Of a DNA stretch of 64,000 bases, positions 16,204-26,400 are shown in pieces. Origin of the DNA: Acetatifactor sp. (lineage in GTDB: Bacteria > Bacillota > Clostridia > Lachnospirales > Lachnospiraceae); the NCBI GenBank assembly GCA_024693365.1, contig JAILLF010000018.1, forward strand, positions 1 to 64,000, read 5' to 3'. Each line of letters opens with the position of its first letter. Position 1 is the first letter of the stretch. The translations under genes and the position numbers were made by a program. The notes beneath the pieces were generated by a model, which was given only the letters and a program-made list of their open reading frames with translations, did no database searches and was not told the origin of the DNA.

Positions 16204-17619
16204 TTATTCTATTTTGACCAAGGATTCCCCGATTTTATAGATGTCTCCCGCACCCATAGTTATCAACGTGTCATCCTTTGTGCAATTTTCTAAGAGAAAT
16301 TTCTCAATTTTCTCGAAGGAAGGGAAATAATGACATTCCTTTCCGAGAGCTTGGATTTCCTTCTGCAGCGTTTCCGAGGAGATTCCCAGATGATCGGTCT
16401 CACGGGCTGCATAAATGTCGGCAAGTACCACCTTGTCGGCCAGGGAAAGTGCCGCTGCGAAGTCCTTCATAAAGGATTTCGTGCGGGAATACGTGTGGGG
16501 CTGGAATACGCACCAGAGCGTTCCCGTTTTCACTTTTTGGGCAGTGGAGAGCGTAGCGCGGATTTCCGTCGGATGATGCGCGTAGTCATCAATGACGGTC
16601 ACGCCGTGAAAGCTGCCCTTATGCTCGAAACGTCTGTCCGTGCCATGATAGGAATGCAGCGCATCGGCGATCTTGGAGTCTTCCACGTCCAAAAGATCTG
16701 CCACGGCAATGGCGGCAAGGGCATTCCCGACGTTGTGCGCGCCGGGTGCGCTCAGTGAGATGCGGCGGTCCGGCTTCTTTGAACAGCAGGCGGTAAAGCT
16801 TGCACATCCGGCGGCGTTAAAGCTTACGTCCTTTGCATAATAGTCAGAGGGAACCTCCGAAACGTCATTGCCTGCAACAGGCTCATGATAACCGCGGTAG
16901 GTGATGACGGGACAAGCAAGGCCGCCCGCAATTTCATTAACGTTATTGATCTCAGAATTAATGACAAGCGCGCCGTCTGCAGGCAAAAGCTCCGCAAACA
17001 TACGGAAGGAATGGCGGATGTCTGCCAGATCCTTAAAGAAATCCAGATGATCCGCTTCCACGTTCAGGATGACGCTGATCTTCGGAAAGAAACTAAGGAA
17101 GGAATTGGTGTATTCGCATGCTTCCAGGACAAAGTAATCCTTTCCGCCGACGCGCGTATTGCCGTGGATTCTGGGATAAATGCCTCCGATGCTGAGCGTG
17201 GGATCCGTGCCTGCCTCCAGCAGGATCTCGCTGATCATGGAAGTCGTGGTGGTCTTGCCGTGCGTGCCGCTGACGGCCACGGGCATCTGATAGTTTTTCA
17301 TGAGCTGTCCGAGGAGCTGTCCTCTGGTCAGCATGGGGATTCCCGCCTCTTGAAGTGCCACGTACTCCGGATTATCTGGGCGGATGGCCGCCGTCAGGAC
17401 GGCCACGTCTATGTCATTTGTGATATTTTCTTTTTTCTGTCCGTAAAAAACATTGATCCCGAGCTGTTCCAAATGCGTGCAAAGGTCACTGGGCGCACGG
17501 TCGGAGCCGGACACGGGAAATCCCGCGTTTGCCAGAATTTCCGCCAGACCGCTCATGCTGACGCCGCCAATGCCGACAAAATAAATGGAGACGGGATGAT
17601 GAAAATCAATCTGATACAT
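16204..17619 (-). CDS. murC: UDP-N-acetylmuramate--L-alanine ligase (MurC)
   Basis: ATP-dependent Mur ligase adding L-Ala to UDP-MurNAc in peptidoglycan precursor synthesis; cytoplasmic. The 471 residues have the N-terminal Rossmann-like motif VGIGGVSMSGLAEIL, the ATP-binding loop SGTHGKTTTTSMI, the central VILNVEADHLDFF, DDYAHHPTEI, and the C-terminal FQPHTYSRTKSF. All are characteristic of MurC rather than MurD/E/F. It has its own promoter at 17654-17682. Confidence 0.97.
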   Translation of the reverse strand: MYQIDFHHPVSIYFVGIGGVSMSGLAEILANAGFPVSGSDRAPSDLCTHLEQLGINVFYGQKKENITNDIDVAVLTAAIRPDNPEYVALQEAGIPMLTRGQLLGQLMKNYQMPVAVSGTHGKTTTTSMISEILLEAGTDPTLSIGGIYPRIHGNTRVGGKDYFVLEACEYTNSFLSFFPKISVILNVEADHLDFFKDLADIRHSFRMFAELLPADGALVINSEINNVNEIAGGLACPVITYRGYHEPVAGNDVSEVPSDYYAKDVSFNAAGCASFTACCSKKPDRRISLSAPGAHNVGNALAAIAVADLLDVEDSKIADALHSYHGTDRRFEHKGSFHGVTVIDDYAHHPTEIRATLSTAQKVKTGTLWCVFQPHTYSRTKSFMKDFAAALSLADKVVLADIYAARETDHLGISSETLQKEIQALGKECHYFPSFEKIEKFLLENCTKDDTLITMGAGDIYKIGESLVKIE

Positions 17620-17653
17620 GGCATGATTCCTTTCAAAGTTAGAACTCTATCCT

Positions 17654-17682
17654 ATTATAATCAATGTGTGATAAAAAAACAA
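17654..17682 (-). promoter_or_regulatory. Sigma-A promoter of murC
   Basis: Minus strand TTGTTT (17682-17677), 17 bp, TATAAT (17659-17654), 35 bp before the start codon. Confidence 0.7.
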
Positions 17683-17850
17683 ATACAATTTCAAAAAGCA
17701 GTAAACGCCTTTGGTAAAACTGTCGATAAAAAATGTGTGATATTTCAAAAAAGTGACGGATATTTACAAAACTTCCGACAAAATTGAGGGAAAAATAAAA
17801 TAATTTCGTTAAAAAAGTTGAAAAAAGTGGAAAAAAATTGCAATTTCTTA

Positions 17851-17879
17851 TTCACTTTCACAAAACACTGTGCTATAAT
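17851..17879 (+). promoter_or_regulatory. Promoter of glgCD
   Basis: TTCACT, 17 bp, TATAAT with an upstream TG (TGCTATAAT), 73 bp before glgC. The gap 17620-17951 holds this promoter, the divergent murC promoter and A/T-tracts (17800-17840) between them, which could bend DNA; I see nothing else. Confidence 0.7.
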
Positions 17880-17951
17880 GGACAAAGAGTAGAATAAACT
17901 TTTTATCCCCTTTTGGGGATATCTGCTCAATAGGCTGGAAGAGGTGATGAC

Positions 17952-19223
17952 ATGATCAAGAAAGAAATGATAGCCATGCTGTTGGCTGGAGGGCAGGGAA
18001 GCAGACTTGGGGTGCTGACGTCAAAGGTTGCGAAACCCGCCGTAGCATTTGGGGGGAAATATCGCATCATCGATTTTCCTTTATCAAACTGTATCAATTC
18101 GGGCGTGGACACGGTGGGTGTGCTGACGCAGTATCAGCCGCTCAGACTGAATACGCACATCGGCATCGGCATTCCTTGGGACCTGGACAGGAACATCGGT
18201 GGCGTGACCGTGCTTCCTCCGTATGAGAAAAGCACGAACAGCGAATGGTACACGGGTACCGCAAATGCCATTTATCAAAACCTGGAATACATGGAAAGCT
18301 TCAATCCGGAGTATGTATTGATCCTTTCCGGTGACCACATATATAAGATGGACTACGAAGTGATGCTGGAGTTCCACAAGGCGAACAATGCCGAGGTGAC
18401 GATCGCCGTTATGCCCGTTCCCTGGGAGGAGGCAAGCCGGTTTGGCATTATGATCACGGATGATCAAAAGCGCATCACCGACTTTGAGGAGAAGCCCGCG
18501 AATCCCAGAAGCAATCTGGCCAGCATGGGTATCTACATCTTCAACTGGAAGACCTTAAAGGAAGCCCTGATCAAAAATGCCGATCAACCCGCTTTGGACT
18601 TTGGCAAGCACGTGATTCCGTATTGCCACGAAAACGGAGCGCCGCTGTATGCGTACGAGTTTACCGGCTATTGGAAGGACGTTGGAACCTTAAGCTCCTA
18701 TTGGGAAGCAAACATGGAGCTCATCGACATCGTTCCTGAGTTCAACCTGTATGAAGAGTACTGGAAGATTTATACCAAGAGCGAGATCCAGCCGCCTCAG
18801 TACCTGGCAGCAAACAGTAAGGTTGAGAGAAGCATCATTGGCGAGGGAACCGAGGTTTACGGAGAGGTATACAATTCCGTCATTGGCTGCGGCGTTACCA
18901 TTGGCGCGGGCACGGTTGTCCGTGATTCCATCATTATGAACCACACCAAGATCGGTGAGAATTGCGAGATGCATAAGGCCATCATAGCGGAGAATGCTGA
19001 GATTGGAAATGGCGTAAGGCTTGGCATTGGCGATGAAGCACCTAATGAGACGGCGCCTCACATTTATAACCAGGGCATCGTCACCGTAGGCGAGAAGAGC
19101 GTGATCCCTGATGGCATCACCGTGGGTAAGAACTCCGTGATTTTTGGTACTACAACGGCTGCTGATTATGAAAATTCCTATCTTGCAAGCGGCAAAACTT
19201 TGATTAAGGCAGGTGAAGAATAG
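17952..19223 (+). CDS. glgC: Glucose-1-phosphate adenylyltransferase (GlgC)
   Basis: Makes ADP-glucose from glucose-1-phosphate and ATP, the committed step of glycogen synthesis. The 423 residues contain the nucleotidyltransferase start [48 protein letters not shown], the metal-site segment [11 protein letters not shown] and a C-terminal left-handed beta-helix with hexapeptide repeats ([19 protein letters not shown]). GAGGTGAT precedes ATG 17952. It overlaps glgD. Confidence 0.97.
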   Translation: MIKKEMIAMLLAGGQGSRLGVLTSKVAKPAVAFGGKYRIIDFPLSNCINSGVDTVGVLTQYQPLRLNTHIGIGIPWDLDRNIGGVTVLPPYEKSTNSEWYTGTANAIYQNLEYMESFNPEYVLILSGDHIYKMDYEVMLEFHKANNAEVTIAVMPVPWEEASRFGIMITDDQKRITDFEEKPANPRSNLASMGIYIFNWKTLKEALIKNADQPALDFGKHVIPYCHENGAPLYAYEFTGYWKDVGTLSSYWEANMELIDIVPEFNLYEEYWKIYTKSEIQPPQYLAANSKVERSIIGEGTEVYGEVYNSVIGCGVTIGAGTVVRDSIIMNHTKIGENCEMHKAIIAENAEIGNGVRLGIGDEAPNETAPHIYNQGIVTVGEKSVIPDGITVGKNSVIFGTTTAADYENSYLASGKTLIKAGEE

Positions 19224-20341
19224 TGAGAGCAATAGGTATTATTTTGGCAGGCGGTAACAATCGCAGAATGAGAGAATTATCCCAGAAGCGCGCCATCTGT
19301 GCGATGCCCGTGGCGGGAAGCTATCGAAGCATTGACTTTACCTTGAGCAACATGTCCAACTCCCACATCCAGAAGGTGGCAGTGCTCACGCAATACAATG
19401 CAAGAAGTTTGAACGAACATCTGAATTCCTCCAAATGGTGGGATTTCGGCCGTAAACAGGGCGGTCTGGAAGTCAGGACTCCCGTGGTAACGGCCTCCAA
19501 CAGCAACTGGTATCGCGGCACCGCGGATGCCATTTATCAGAACCTGAATTTCTTAAAGAACAGCCATGAACCATACGTAGTGATCGCCTCCGGCGACTGC
19601 ATTTACAAGATGGACTTTGGCAAAGTACTTGAATTCCATATCGATAAAAAGGCTGACATCACTGTCGTTTGCAGGGAAATGCCCAATGACGTTTGCGTGG
19701 AGCGCTACGGAACCGTTCGCCTGAACGAGGACAGCGTGATCGAAGAATTCGAGGAGAAACCCATTCAGGCAAAGAGCCACGTGATTTCCTGCGGCATCTA
19801 CGTGATCCGCAGACGCCTCCTCATCGAGCTCATTGAGAAATGTGCCGAGGAAGGCAACTATGATTTCGTTCGTGACATCCTGGTGCGTTACAAGGGCGTG
19901 AAGAGGATCGTTGGTTACATGATGACGGATTACTGGCGCAACATTGCCTCCGTTGATGATTATTTCAACACCAACATGGAATTCTTAAAGCCTGAAGTAC
20001 GGGATTACTTCTTCAAGCAGTATCCCGACATTTACTCCAAGGTGGACGACCTGCCGCCCGCGAAGTACAACATGGGCGCCAACGTGAAGAACAGCCTGAT
20101 TACCAGCGGCTGCATCATCAATGGCGTGGTTGAGAATTCCGTGATCTTCAAGAAGAGCTATATTGGCAACAATTGCGTGATCAAGAATTCCATTATCCTG
20201 AATGACGTGTACATAGGGGACAATTCCTACATTGAAAACTGCATTGTGGAAAGCCACGGCACCATCAAGGCAGATTCCAGATACGTTGGCGAGAATGGAA
20301 TTGAGATCGTGTTGGAAAAGAATGAGAGATACGTGATTTAA
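19223..20341 (+). CDS. glgD: GlgD subunit of glucose-1-phosphate adenylyltransferase
   Basis: GlgC paralogue that in Firmicutes forms a hetero-oligomer with GlgC and modulates its activity. The 372 residues begin at GTG 19223, overlapping the glgC stop (TAGTG), so translation is coupled. The N-terminus [19 protein letters not shown] departs from the GlgC consensus (G-x-G-x-R-L is broken), as expected for Glg[12 protein letters not shown] and [11 protein letters not shown] are kept. Hexapeptide repeats close the protein. Confidence 0.95.
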   Translation: MRAIGIILAGGNNRRMRELSQKRAICAMPVAGSYRSIDFTLSNMSNSHIQKVAVLTQYNARSLNEHLNSSKWWDFGRKQGGLEVRTPVVTASNSNWYRGTADAIYQNLNFLKNSHEPYVVIASGDCIYKMDFGKVLEFHIDKKADITVVCREMPNDVCVERYGTVRLNEDSVIEEFEEKPIQAKSHVISCGIYVIRRRLLIELIEKCAEEGNYDFVRDILVRYKGVKRIVGYMMTDYWRNIASVDDYFNTNMEFLKPEVRDYFFKQYPDIYSKVDDLPPAKYNMGANVKNSLITSGCIINGVVENSVIFKKSYIGNNCVIKNSIILNDVYIGDNSYIENCIVESHGTIKADSRYVGENGIEIVLEKNERYVI

Positions 20342-20414
20342 GCATCAGGTGAGGCGCGGTTCGGAGGAGACGCTTGCCAAAAGGGGACAGAATATAGACA
20401 AGGAGGGCAATAAC

Positions 20415-20696
20415 ATGCAGATAACAGACGTACGGGTTCGCAAATTATCAAAGGAAGGAAAGATGAAAGCCATCGTTTCCATAACCATTGACAATGTTTT
20501 CGTTGTTCACGACATCAAGGTGATCGAAGGAGAGAAGGGCTTGTTTATCGCCATGCCCAGCAAGAAGGCGACGGACGGCGAATATCGCGACATTGCCCAT
20601 CCCATCAATTCTGCCACCAGAGACAGCATCCAAAAGATCATCATGGAAAAGTACGAGCAGGCACTCTTAGAGCCCGACACCGCTGACGCCGAATAA
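20415..20696 (+). CDS. spoVG: Septation regulator / RNA-binding protein SpoVG
   Basis: Small (93-residue) conserved regulator [20 protein letters not shown]..., with the family segments [12 protein letters not shown] and [19 protein letters not shown]. In Firmicutes it affects septation, sporulation and gene expression through nucleic-acid binding. AAGGAGGG precedes ATG 20415; an in-frame start at 20349 has no such site. It is 73 bp after glgD and may be read from the same transcript. A terminator follows at 20825. Confidence 0.96.
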   Translation: MQITDVRVRKLSKEGKMKAIVSITIDNVFVVHDIKVIEGEKGLFIAMPSKKATDGEYRDIAHPINSATRDSIQKIIMEKYEQALLEPDTADAE

Positions 20697-20702
20697 ACCA
20701 TT

Positions 20703-20796
20703 GTGTCACGGGGACGTGTCTGCTGACACGTTTGGCGAGCCATGGCACATGTTTTCTGACAAACTTTTCAAGAGGTCAGTTTGTGACCCGCGGGGC
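20703..20796. repeat. REP/MITE-like element, partial copy 2
   Basis: Begins GTGTCACGGGGACGTGTCT then GCTGACAC, the same terminal sequence as the copies at 12402 and 57257. The right part is diverged: CTGACAAAC and GTCAGTTTGTGAC remain, but the full right end is lost. Confidence 0.65.
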
Positions 20797-20824
20797 TTGT
20801 GCTGAAAGTGATTGAATTATGAGA

Positions 20825-20862
20825 CAAGAGGAGATGACAACCTTTCTCCTCTTGCTTTTTTT
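20825..20862 (+). terminator. Terminator of the glgCD-spoVG unit
   Basis: Perfect CAAGAGGAGA / TCTCCTCTTG stem, ten-base loop, followed by C and TTTTTTT. Confidence 0.9.
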
Positions 20863-20926
20863 GTGAGAAAATTGGTATAATGATTAAAGCCTTTCCGATA
20901 TTTGAAGCCATTGACGCAAATCCGTG

Positions 20927-21054
20927 AATCTAGGATTTGTGGGATGTGTTTGCTCGCTAAATTGGGGTTTGTGGGGATGGTTAGTTCGGTAAATTGGGGT
21001 TTGTGGGGATGGTTAGTTCGTCAAATTGGGGTTTGGAGGGCTGGTTTGTTCTGC
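20927..21054. repeat. Four 32-bp tandem direct repeats
   Basis: Copies at 20927-20958 (degenerate), 20959-20990, 20991-21022 and 21023-21054. Each intact unit begins AAATTGGGGTTTGTGGGGAT and ends GTTAGTTCGGT or close. Copies 2 and 3 are nearly identical; a decayed fifth unit may begin at 21061. G-rich on this strand, no coding frame. Confidence 0.9.
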
Positions 21055-21098
21055 AAGTCGAAATTGGTTAAAATGGTTTGATCAGCCTTTGAATACAG

Positions 21099-21468
21099 AC
21101 ACGCGAGATGAAAGAAAGTGAAATACGCATGTATGGATTACAAGAATTACATGCGGAAAGGGCTAAAAAGAAAAATTGCATGTCAGCAATTTTGGATGCT
21201 GACACGCGAAATGAGATAATGAATTAAATTGCGTGTAAGCATTTTTCAGGGGATACACGCGAAATAAAAATAACAACAAAAGTGCGTGTAAATTGTGTCA
21301 AAAGGCATACACGCAAGGAACCGTTTTGAAAGAAAACGCGTGTTTATGAATGGCAAAATGCTTAAAATGGTTGAAAATCGACACGCGAAAGGGAGTAAAA
21401 TGAAGTTACGCGTGTCGAAGGAAAAATTTGCATGCACGCGAAAAGTGAAAACGGGAAAATATGCGTGT
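21099..21468. repeat. Regular array of seven 35-nt inverted-repeat units
   Basis: Each unit starts ACACGCGA (or a one- or two-base variant) and ends 35 nt later with the complement NNGCGTGT/ACGCGTGT. Left motifs start at 21099, 21149, 21202, 21255, 21309, 21381 and 21434; right motifs at 21125, 21176, 21229, 21282, 21336, 21408 and 21461. The left-to-right offset is 27 nt in six units and 26 in the first. Units recur every 53 nt, except one 72-nt step. Only the ends are conserved; the 19-nt interiors are variable and purine-rich, and the 16-19-nt separators (one 37) differ. No convincing gene covers it. Confidence 0.9.
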
Positions 21469-21480
21469 TCACCACTTACG

Positions 21481-21870
21481 GCGGTGTCCATCCGCATGTG
21501 GCGGTGTCCATCAGCCAAATGCTGCGCATCTGGCTGATGTCGCGCTGGCAAGCCGTTCGGCTTGTCCTTCGCTGTGCTCAGGATTGCAGAATTGCTACGC
21601 AATTCCGTAACTGTGTCGCGCTATACGTCTGCACGCGAATGTGTCTGCCCGTGAGAAAGCTCCCGGCAGTCAATTCGGTGCATCCTTACACCGCTTGTAG
21701 AAACGCGCAACTTCCAGTTTGTCGAGATAAAGAGCCCTACAACTTTCAGTTTGTCAGGGAAAGGGAGGTTGAAAGCTTCAGGTTTGTTTACGTGGTGCTC
21801 ATTCGCATGCGGCTTCGCCGCATTGCTCATGTCGCGCTGGCGCGAATGGTTTGTTCACGTCGAAACTAGA
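21481..21870. repeat. Hairpin-rich stretch upstream of the HD-domain gene
   Basis: Contains a direct repeat GCGGTGTCCATC (21481, 21501) and perfect hairpins ATCAGCCA/TGGCTGAT (21510-21538), CAAGCCG/CGGCTTG (21549-21564), GAATTGC/GCAATTC (21589-21605) and ATGCGGC/GCCGCAT (21807-21823). The open frame across 21432-21869 is Arg/Cys-rich with no motif and is probably not a gene. Together with the preceding arrays it fills the 1.2-kb gap 20697-21891. Confidence 0.7.
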
Positions 21871-21891
21871 TTCATGACGCAGGAGGTTTAA

Positions 21892-22485
21892 ATGTATCCA
21901 ACGAGAGAAGAAGCCATAGAATTATTAAGGGAGGCGGAGCTTAGGAATCCTGGTCCGTGGGGGAATCACAGCCGCACGGCCGCGCACTGTGCGGAATGTA
22001 TTGCCGCCCGTGCCGGCATGGATGCGGAGAAGGCCTATGTGCTTGGGCTGATGCATGACATTGGCAGGCGCTTTGGAAAAAGGCATCTCGGGCATGTCTC
22101 CGACGGCTATTCCTACATGACTTCCCTTGGATATGATGATGCGGCAAGAATCTGTCTGACGCACTCCTTCAATCAGAGCAAGCTAGAGGCGTACGTCGGC
22201 AATTTCGATACGACGGAAGAAGAGACTCTCCTCATCAAAACCAAGTTACAGGAAGTCCAGATGGATGATTATGACAAGCTGATCCAGCTCTGTGACTCCA
22301 TTTCAGGCGCGGAAGGCGTGATGGACATTATTGACAGAATGAGCGACGTAAAGCGGCGCTATGGCGATTATGATCCGGAAAAATGGGATGCAAATCTGGC
22401 ACTGAAGGATTATTTTGAGAAAAAGATGGGAATGGATCTTTATGAAGCAGTGGATAAAGAGCATTTTAGGCCGGGGGCGGAATAA
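21892..22485 (+). CDS. HD-domain phosphohydrolase-like protein
   Basis: Predicted metal-dependent phosphohydrolase of the HD superfamily; substrate unknown. The 197 residues keep the metal-binding pattern: H in NHSRTAAHCAE, the HD pair in GLMHDIGRRFG, and a later D in DYDKLIQLCDSISG. GGAGG precedes ATG 21892. The gene lies directly before pth and the two may be co-transcribed. Single-domain HD proteins of this size are often annotated only generally, so I give no symbol. Confidence 0.8.
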   Translation: MYPTREEAIELLREAELRNPGPWGNHSRTAAHCAECIAARAGMDAEKAYVLGLMHDIGRRFGKRHLGHVSDGYSYMTSLGYDDAARICLTHSFNQSKLEAYVGNFDTTEEETLLIKTKLQEVQMDDYDKLIQLCDSISGAEGVMDIIDRMSDVKRRYGDYDPEKWDANLALKDYFEKKMGMDLYEAVDKEHFRPGAE

Positions 22486-22498
22486 AAGCCAAGAAAAT

Positions 22499-22603
22499 AA
22501 AGATCAAGGCAACAAAGCCCAAGGCAACAAATCCCAAGGCAACAAAGCCCAAGGCAACAAAGCCCAAGGCAACAAAGCCCAAGACGGTAAAGCTCAAGGT
22601 GGT
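22499..22603 (+). repeat. Seven 15-bp tandem repeats before pth
   Basis: Unit AAAGCCCAAGGCAAC, seven copies with point changes, from just after the HD-gene stop. The period is a multiple of three and the pth frame stays open through it, where it would read (KAQGN)n. Confidence 0.9.
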
Positions 22604-22672
22604 AATGGTCATGGGACTGATGGCCGTGAGAATAATAACCAACCAAAGGAAAAGGAAGTTGAAACAGGGCAT

Positions 22673-23260
22673 ATGTATATTATCGTAGGCCTGGGGAATC
22701 CGGGCAGGGAATATGAAAACACAAGACACAACGTTGGGTTTATGACGCTGGATCAGCTGGCGAAGGCCGGCGGGATAGACATCTTGGAGAAAAAGTATAA
22801 GGCGTTGATCGGCAAGGGCATGATCGACGGGAAAAAGGTGGTTCTGGCGAAGCCCATGACCTACATGAACCTGAGCGGGGAGAGCGTTCGCGAGCTTGTC
22901 GATTTTTATAAGATCGATGAGACGGCGGAGCTCATCATCATTTCCGATGACGTAAGCCTTCCGCCCGGACAGCTTCGCGTCCGCAAAAAAGGAAGCGCGG
23001 GCGGACACAACGGTCTGAAAAACATTATTCAGCATTTGGGTCATGACCAGTTTGTGAGGCTCCGGATGGGCGTGGGTGAAAAGCCTGCGGCCTATGACAT
23101 GAAGGATTACGTGTTAGGGCATTTTACCGGCGATGACAGGAAGCTGATCGATGAGGCGACCAAGCGAGGCGCGGATTGCATTCGCATGATCATGGAGCAA
23201 GGTCCTGACGCCGCCATGAACTCCTTTAATGCATCCGTGAAGGCGCCGGAGGCAAAGTAA
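22673..23260 (+). CDS. pth: Peptidyl-tRNA hydrolase
   Basis: Releases peptide from peptidyl-tRNA dropped off the ribosome. From ATG 22673 the protein is 195 residues, the usual Pth length, with VGLGNPGREYENTRHNVGF (catalytic His in RHNVG), KPMTYMNLSGESV, and SAGGHNGLKNIIQHLG. The frame is open back to ATG 22415 inside the HD gene, which would add 86 residues including a (KAQGN) repeat tail. The ribosome site for 22673 (AAAGGAAG, about 14 nt away) is rather distant, so a longer form cannot be excluded. mfd follows, the common pth-mfd order. Confidence 0.93.
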   Translation: MYIIVGLGNPGREYENTRHNVGFMTLDQLAKAGGIDILEKKYKALIGKGMIDGKKVVLAKPMTYMNLSGESVRELVDFYKIDETAELIIISDDVSLPPGQLRVRKKGSAGGHNGLKNIIQHLGHDQFVRLRMGVGEKPAAYDMKDYVLGHFTGDDRKLIDEATKRGADCIRMIMEQGPDAAMNSFNASVKAPEAK

Positions 23261-23455
23261 ACCGAAGCGAAGAAAACCGGAAGCAAAGTAAACCATTGGC
23301 GAAGTAAACCGGAGGCTTTCTAAGGAACAGGGGAATTGGTCATGACCAGAGATACCCTGGGGGAAAGCACCGCGATAAGCGGCATAATGAAACCTAGTCA
23401 TGGCAAGCGATACTGTGCGGGAGCAGGCTCGTGACGGAAATGGTGGAGGAAGTAA

Positions 23456-26400
23456 ATGCAGGCGATGTTGGCACCGCTAAGGGAACTGGCGGAGTATGAG
23501 CAGATCCGGGAAAAGCTACGGAAGGGCCTTGGCCCCGTGGCGCTCACCGGATGCGTGCAATCCCAAAAACTGCATATGATCTATGGACTTAGCGATGGCT
23601 GGCGCGTAAAGGTCATCGTTACTTACAGTGACTTAAAAGCGAAGGAACTGTACGAAGAATACAAATTTTATGACAAGAACGTCACTTTATATCCCGCGAA
23701 GGATCTGATTTTTTTTCAGGCGGACATTCACGGCAACCAGCTCATTCGGGAACGGATCAAAACCCTTCGCAGGTTGATGGAGCGGAAGAGTACGACCATT
23801 GTGACGACGTTCGCGGCATTGATGGCACCTCAGGCCATGATAAATCCTGACGCAGACGTCATAAAAATTTTCAAGGGCGGCGTCCTGGAAGAGAAAACCC
23901 TGACAAGGCGCCTTGTGGACATGGGCTATGAGCGCTCCTATCAAGTCGAGGCACCGGGACAATTCTCCGTTCGCGGAGGCATTCTTGACGTCTTCGACCT
24001 GACGGAGGAGAATCCTTATCGGATTGAGCTTTGGGGGGATGAGGTTGATTCCATACGGAGCTTTGACGTGCTGAGCCAGCGCTCCGTGGAAAAATTGGAG
24101 AGCATCAGTATTTTTCCCGCAACGGAATTCGTTCTCTCGGACGATAGGATCCAGGAAGGCCTTGCCAGACTGGAAAAGGAAGCCGAGAAGCAGGAAAAGA
24201 AATTCCGTGAGCAGTTTCTGACGGAGGAAGCCCACAGGGTGAAGTCACTGGCGAAGGAATTTGCCGACAAGCTGGAGCTGCGCGGCGCCGTCAATTTGGA
24301 AAGCTATTTGAATTACTTTTATGAGGACACCGTGACGCTTCCCGAGATGATCGAGCGTTACGCTGCCGGCGAGAAACCTGGAACCGTAAGCTCACGTGCA
24401 TCTAGCGGCGGGACGTCTGGGGCAACGGGCGTACGGGCAAATGGCGGGGCGTCTGGGGTAACGGACGTGCGAGTGAATGGCGGGACGCCTGGGGCAGCGG
24501 ATGCAGGACAAAAGTCTGCTCTGGTTGCGTACTTCCTTGATGAGCCCATGCGCATCAGGGAGCAGGCTGAAGCAGTAGAGCTTGAATTCCGTGAAAGCAT
24601 GACGCAGAGGGCGGAGAAGGGCTACGTGCTTCCCAGTCAGATGAAGCTTTTGTATTCCGGGGAAGAAGCAGCGGCGCGACTTCCACAGGGACGCATCGTG
24701 ACCTTGTCGGCCATGGATAACAAGGGTGGATATTTCCAGCCGTCATTCAAATGTGACGTGAATGTCAGAAACGTGGCACCTTATAACGGAAGCTTTGAGA
24801 CGCTGGTAAAGGATCTGAAAAACTATAAGAAAAAAGGGTATCGGGTGCTTCTTCTCTCAGGTTCCAGAACCAGGGCGCAGCGCCTGGCTCAGGATCTTTG
24901 GGATCAGGAGCTTACGGCTGTTTACAGCGAAAATTCCATGCGCGAGATTCAGCCAGGGGAGGTTTTGACCGCGTATGGTCACGTGGAGCGCGGCTTTGAG
25001 TATCCCCTCCAGAAATTTGTCGTTCTGGCGGAGACCGACATTTTCGGCGCGGAGAAGAAAAAGAAGAAGCGCAAAAAGCTCTATCAAGGCCAGAAGATCG
25101 GGGGCTTTGACGATCTGAAGGTCGGCGATTACGTGGTGCATGAGAGCTATGGCCTTGGCATTTATCAGGGCATAGAGAAGATTTCTTCCGAAGGGATCTC
25201 AAAGGATTACGTTAAGATTGAATACCGTGACGGCGGGCATCTTTACATTCCCGCGACGGGCCTTCACGTCATTCAGAAATACGCCTCCTCCGAGGGTGCG
25301 AAAGTGCCGAAGCTCAATAAGCTTGGCGGTAAGGAATGGACAAAGACCAAGGAAAAGGTGCGCGGCGCCGTGGCGGAGGTTGCAAAGGACCTCGTGGAGC
25401 TCTATGCCGCCCGCCAGGAGGCGCAGGGTTTTGTCTATGGCAAGGATACCGTTTGGCAGAAGGAATTTGAGGAGATGTTCCCCTTCGAGGAGACGGAGGA
25501 CCAGCTTGCAGCCATTGCAGATACCAAGGCTGACATGGAGAGCCGCAAGATCATGGATCGCCTGATCTGCGGCGACGTGGGCTATGGAAAGACGGAAATC
25601 GCCATCCGCGCGGCGTTTAAGGCCGTGCAGGAGGGCAAGCAGGTGGCGTACCTTGTTCCCACCACCATCCTTGCCCAGCAACATTATAATACCTTTTCCC
25701 AGCGCATGAAGGATTTCCCCGTGCGCGTGGAGCTCCTGTCCCGTTTCCGCACGGCGGGAGAACAGAAGAAGACCATTACGGACCTTAAGAAAGGCCTTGT
25801 GGACATTGTGATCGGAACCCACAGGCTCCTTTCCGCGGACGTGCAATATAAGGATCTGGGACTCCTTGTCATCGACGAGGAGCAACGTTTTGGCGTTGCC
25901 CACAAGGAGAAGATCAAAAAACTCCGTGAGAACGTGGATGTTCTGACGCTGACGGCGACGCCCATCCCGAGAACCCTTCACATGAGCCTTGTGGGCATTC
26001 GTGACATGAGCGTTCTTGAGGAGGCGCCGGAGGATCGCCTGCCCATCCAGACCTTTGTGTGTGAATACAATGAAGAGCTTGTCCGCGAGGCAGTTTCTAG
26101 GGAACTTGCCCGGGGCGGACAGGTCTATTACGTGTACAATAAAGTCAATAACATCGCGGAGATCACGAGACGCCTGCAGGAGATGCTCCCAGAGGCGAAC
26201 GTGGCCTTTGCCCACGGCCAGATGAAGGAAGCCGAACTAGAGCGCATCATGTATGATTTCGTCTCCGGTGAGATCGACGTCCTTGTGAGCACCACCATCA
26301 TCGAGACGGGCCTTGACATTCCCAACGTCAATACCATGATCATTCATGAGCCGGAGCGGCTTGGCCTTTCCCAGATGTATCAGCTTCGCGGGCGAGTGGG

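Noticed and set aside
21099..21468. CRISPR array
   Set aside because: Only 8-nt ends recur and in alternating orientation; the 19-nt interiors differ, spacers are 16-19 nt, and no cas genes are near.
21295..21537. 80-residue open frame across the repeat array
   Set aside because: It simply reads the repeated motifs; no ribosome site and no recognisable protein.
21432..21869. 145-residue open frame
   Set aside because: Runs through hairpins and repeats, is Arg/Cys-rich, has no motif and no ribosome site.
25199..26215. 338-codon open frame antisense to mfd
   Set aside because: Lies opposite the Mfd helicase motifs and is rich in His/Leu as expected for a reverse frame.
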